NCBI RefSeq assembly: GCF_016909495.1
Contig: NZ_JAFBFW010000002.1
Location: 1 to 64,000 of the forward strand
Direction: 5' to 3'
Source: Pantoea coffeiphila
Lineage (GTDB): Bacteria; Pseudomonadota; Gammaproteobacteria; Enterobacterales; Enterobacteriaceae
Length of the DNA: 64,000 nucleotides
Made by a program: the position numbers and the translations under genes. Each line of letters opens with the position of its first letter. Position 1 is the stretch's first letter. Of this stretch, positions 62,621 through 64,000 are shown one piece after another. Below the pieces are notes generated by a model. That model saw only the letters and a program-made list of their open reading frames with translations, searched no databases and was not told the origin of the DNA.

Positions 62621-63415
62621 TTAATGGGGGTTAAGCAGACGGAACAAGCGGCGCGAGCTGAAGTGCCACGCCTCAATCTGACGAACGGGCAACACCGGCA
62701 TCAGTGCATTGGTGATCAGCACTTCATCGGCTTCCGCCAGCACCTCAACGCCTGCACGGACTTCGCTGAGGGTAAACCCCAGATCCGCGATCTGCCGCAT
62801 CACCCGCTGGCGCTGGATACCGTTCACGCCCGAAGCGCTTAAGTCCGGGGTAAAAACCTGCTCCCCGGTGCGCCAGAAAAAATTTGCCGCACAGCATTCC
62901 ACCAGCATGCCATCAGTGTCAAGCACCAGTGCCTCATCGGCACCGGTCTGCTCAAGCCGTGTGCGGATCAGCACCTGTTCCAGCCGGTTAAGATGCTTTA
63001 TCCCCGCCAGCAGCGGATTTTTCCCCAGCTGAATCGGGCTGAGGGCCAGCCTTGCCCCGCTCTCACGCAGCGTGTGGTAGTGTGCAGGATAGGCTGAAAC
63101 GGAGACGATGCGCGTGGGTGCTGCACAGCCAGCGGCGCTGTATCCCCTGCCGCCGCTGCCCCGGGTCACAATCGTTTTCAGTACGCCATCGTCACAGTCA
63201 GCAACTGCGCGAATCATTTCCTGGCGCAATAATTCCCAGTCCACGCCGGTTATCAGCAGACGTTCGCAGCCCTGCTGCAGCCGCGCGATATGTGCGGGAA
63301 ACAGCTCGATCTCGCCAGAACTTATGCGAGCGGTGGTAAAGCAGCCATCACCAAACTGCACGGCGCGATCGCTCGCGGCAACAACGCCCTGCTTCACCCC
63401 ATTGACCCACATCAT
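62621..63415 (-). CDS. pabC: Aminodeoxychorismate lyase
   Basis: PLP enzyme of fold type IV, 264 residues (E. coli 269), giving 4-aminobenzoate for folate. [17 protein letters not shown] Lys in [12 protein letters not shown], and [13 protein letters not shown] 63415 has GAGG 7 bp upstream; ATG 63412 is the alternative. Confidence 0.94.
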   Translation of the reverse strand: MMWVNGVKQGVVAASDRAVQFGDGCFTTARISSGEIELFPAHIARLQQGCERLLITGVDWELLRQEMIRAVADCDDGVLKTIVTRGSGGRGYSAAGCAAPTRIVSVSAYPAHYHTLRESGARLALSPIQLGKNPLLAGIKHLNRLEQVLIRTRLEQTGADEALVLDTDGMLVECCAANFFWRTGEQVFTPDLSASGVNGIQRQRVMRQIADLGFTLSEVRAGVEVLAEADEVLITNALMPVLPVRQIEAWHFSSRRLFRLLNPH

Positions 63416-63591
63416 GCTGATTCCTCTATTTTCGATCATGCTGCAAGATTACCTGCCCGTCGTGCCAGAATCATCTGAATCTGCCGGGGATGATGAGCAA
63501 TATCAGGTAATACCCGGTTCGCTATAACTCGCAAAGACGAATATGTCGTTCAAAACCGGATAGTGGTGATTCGCTCCCCTCAATCGTAGGT

Positions 63592-63618
63592 AAAAAAAAG
63601 CCCGCCGATAAGGCGGGC
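63592..63618 (-). terminator. Terminator after fabF
   Basis: Minus-strand GCCCGCC/GGCGGGC stem followed by eight T, 20 bp past the fabF stop. It separates fabF from pabC in part. Confidence 0.92.
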
Positions 63619-63638
63619 CTTTACGCAAGAGCAAAAAA

Positions 63639-64000
63639 TCAGACCTTACGGAAAATCAGTGACCCGTTGGTGCCACCAAATCCGAATGAATTACACAGAG
63701 TGTATTCCATACCTTTCACCTGGCGCGCAGTATGCGGCACGAAATCCAGGTCACAACCTTCATCCGGGTTATCCAGATTGATGGTTGGAGGAACAACCTG
63801 ATCGCGCAGGGCAAGAATAGTGAAGATCGATTCGATCGCGCCCGCCGCACCCAGCAGGTGGCCGGTCATGGATTTTGTCGAGCTGACCATCACGCTACCG
63901 GCAGAAGCACCGAAGACGGATTTCACCGCCTGAGCTTCAGCGATATCACCGGCCGGCGTTGAAGTACCGTGCGCGTTGATATAACCAATCTGTTCCGCTG
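63639..64000 (-). CDS. fabF: 3-oxoacyl-ACP synthase II (C-terminal part)
   Basis: The last 120 residues of beta-ketoacyl-ACP synthase II, cut by the window end. Seen: [13 protein letters not shown] with one catalytic His, [15 protein letters not shown] with the second His and Lys, and the end [15 protein letters not shown]. The active-site Cys lies outside the window. It elongates palmitoleate to cis-vaccenate and adjusts fluidity with temperature. Confidence 0.96.
   Translation of the reverse strand, partial: AEQIGYINAHGTSTPAGDIAEAQAVKSVFGASAGSVMVSSTKSMTGHLLGAAGAIESIFTILALRDQVVPPTINLDNPDEGCDLDFVPHTARQVKGMEYTLCNSFGFGGTNGSLIFRKV

Overview
The window is a 64 kb chromosomal piece of a gammaproteobacterium of the order Enterobacterales. 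The backbone gene order (icd-rluE-nudJ-mnmA-hflD-purB-phoPQ-roxA-pepT, lolCDE-nagK-cobB, mfd, ycfJ-ndh-ycfP-nagZ-thiK-lpoB-ycfL-hinT-ptsG-ycfH-holB-tmk-mltG-pabC-fabF) is that of E. coli near 24-25 min. rcsA, glucosylglycerate synthesis genes, a ferrioxamine-type receptor and divergence from E. coli point to an Erwinia/Pantoea-like (Erwiniaceae) genome; this assignment is inference.

Layout. 1-3.7 kb: foxA-like TonB receptor with a Fur box, flanked on both sides by structured intergenic repeats. 3.8-10.1 kb: glsB-type protein, emtA, ldcA, a LexA-controlled dinI, a probable ArcZ-like sRNA, a small membrane protein, an ornithine-cyclodeaminase-like enzyme, and umuDC with a LexA box. 10.4-15.8 kb: a beta-glucoside operon (BglG antiterminator, CRP site, RAT/terminator switch, PTS IIBC, GH1 phospho-beta-glucosidase, OprB-type porin). 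15.9-20.3 kb: accessory genes, including a probable new class II microcin with an immunity gene, a lactonase-like metallo-beta-lactamase-fold protein, an EamA exporter with an Lrp regulator, a GNAT acetyltransferase and a small acidic secreted protein. 20.4-38 kb: conserved backbone including phoPQ, plus a divergent sutR/ydcO-like pair with twin operators. 38-46.3 kb: an Rcs/c-di-GMP/osmoprotection block (MASE1-type diguanylate cyclase, AriR-like protein, rcsA, dsrB, yqaE, DsrA sRNA, mpgP, gpgS, dgcQ) sitting between lolC and mfd, which are neighbours in E. coli. 46.6-64 kb: mfd, a second repeat cluster, then the ycfJ-to-fabF backbone.

Main discoveries. (1) A family of about 195-206 bp intergenic modules (349-554, 3118-3312, 3385-3590, 50181-50376, 50699-50896, plus truncated copies). 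Each is closed by its own terminal inverted repeat and holds hairpins whose stems differ between copies by compensatory changes while the loops keep GGA. Two copies contain a perfect match to the SELEX CsrA consensus. Three plus-strand copies are followed by a 7-, 8- or 9-bp tandem array. (2) A microcin-like precursor with a double-glycine leader and an adjacent two-helix immunity candidate. (3) A short sRNA candidate with an 18-nt match to the ArcZ seed, preceded by an RcsAB-like box. (4) A divergent DsrA with RcsAB-like boxes spread over the rcsA block.
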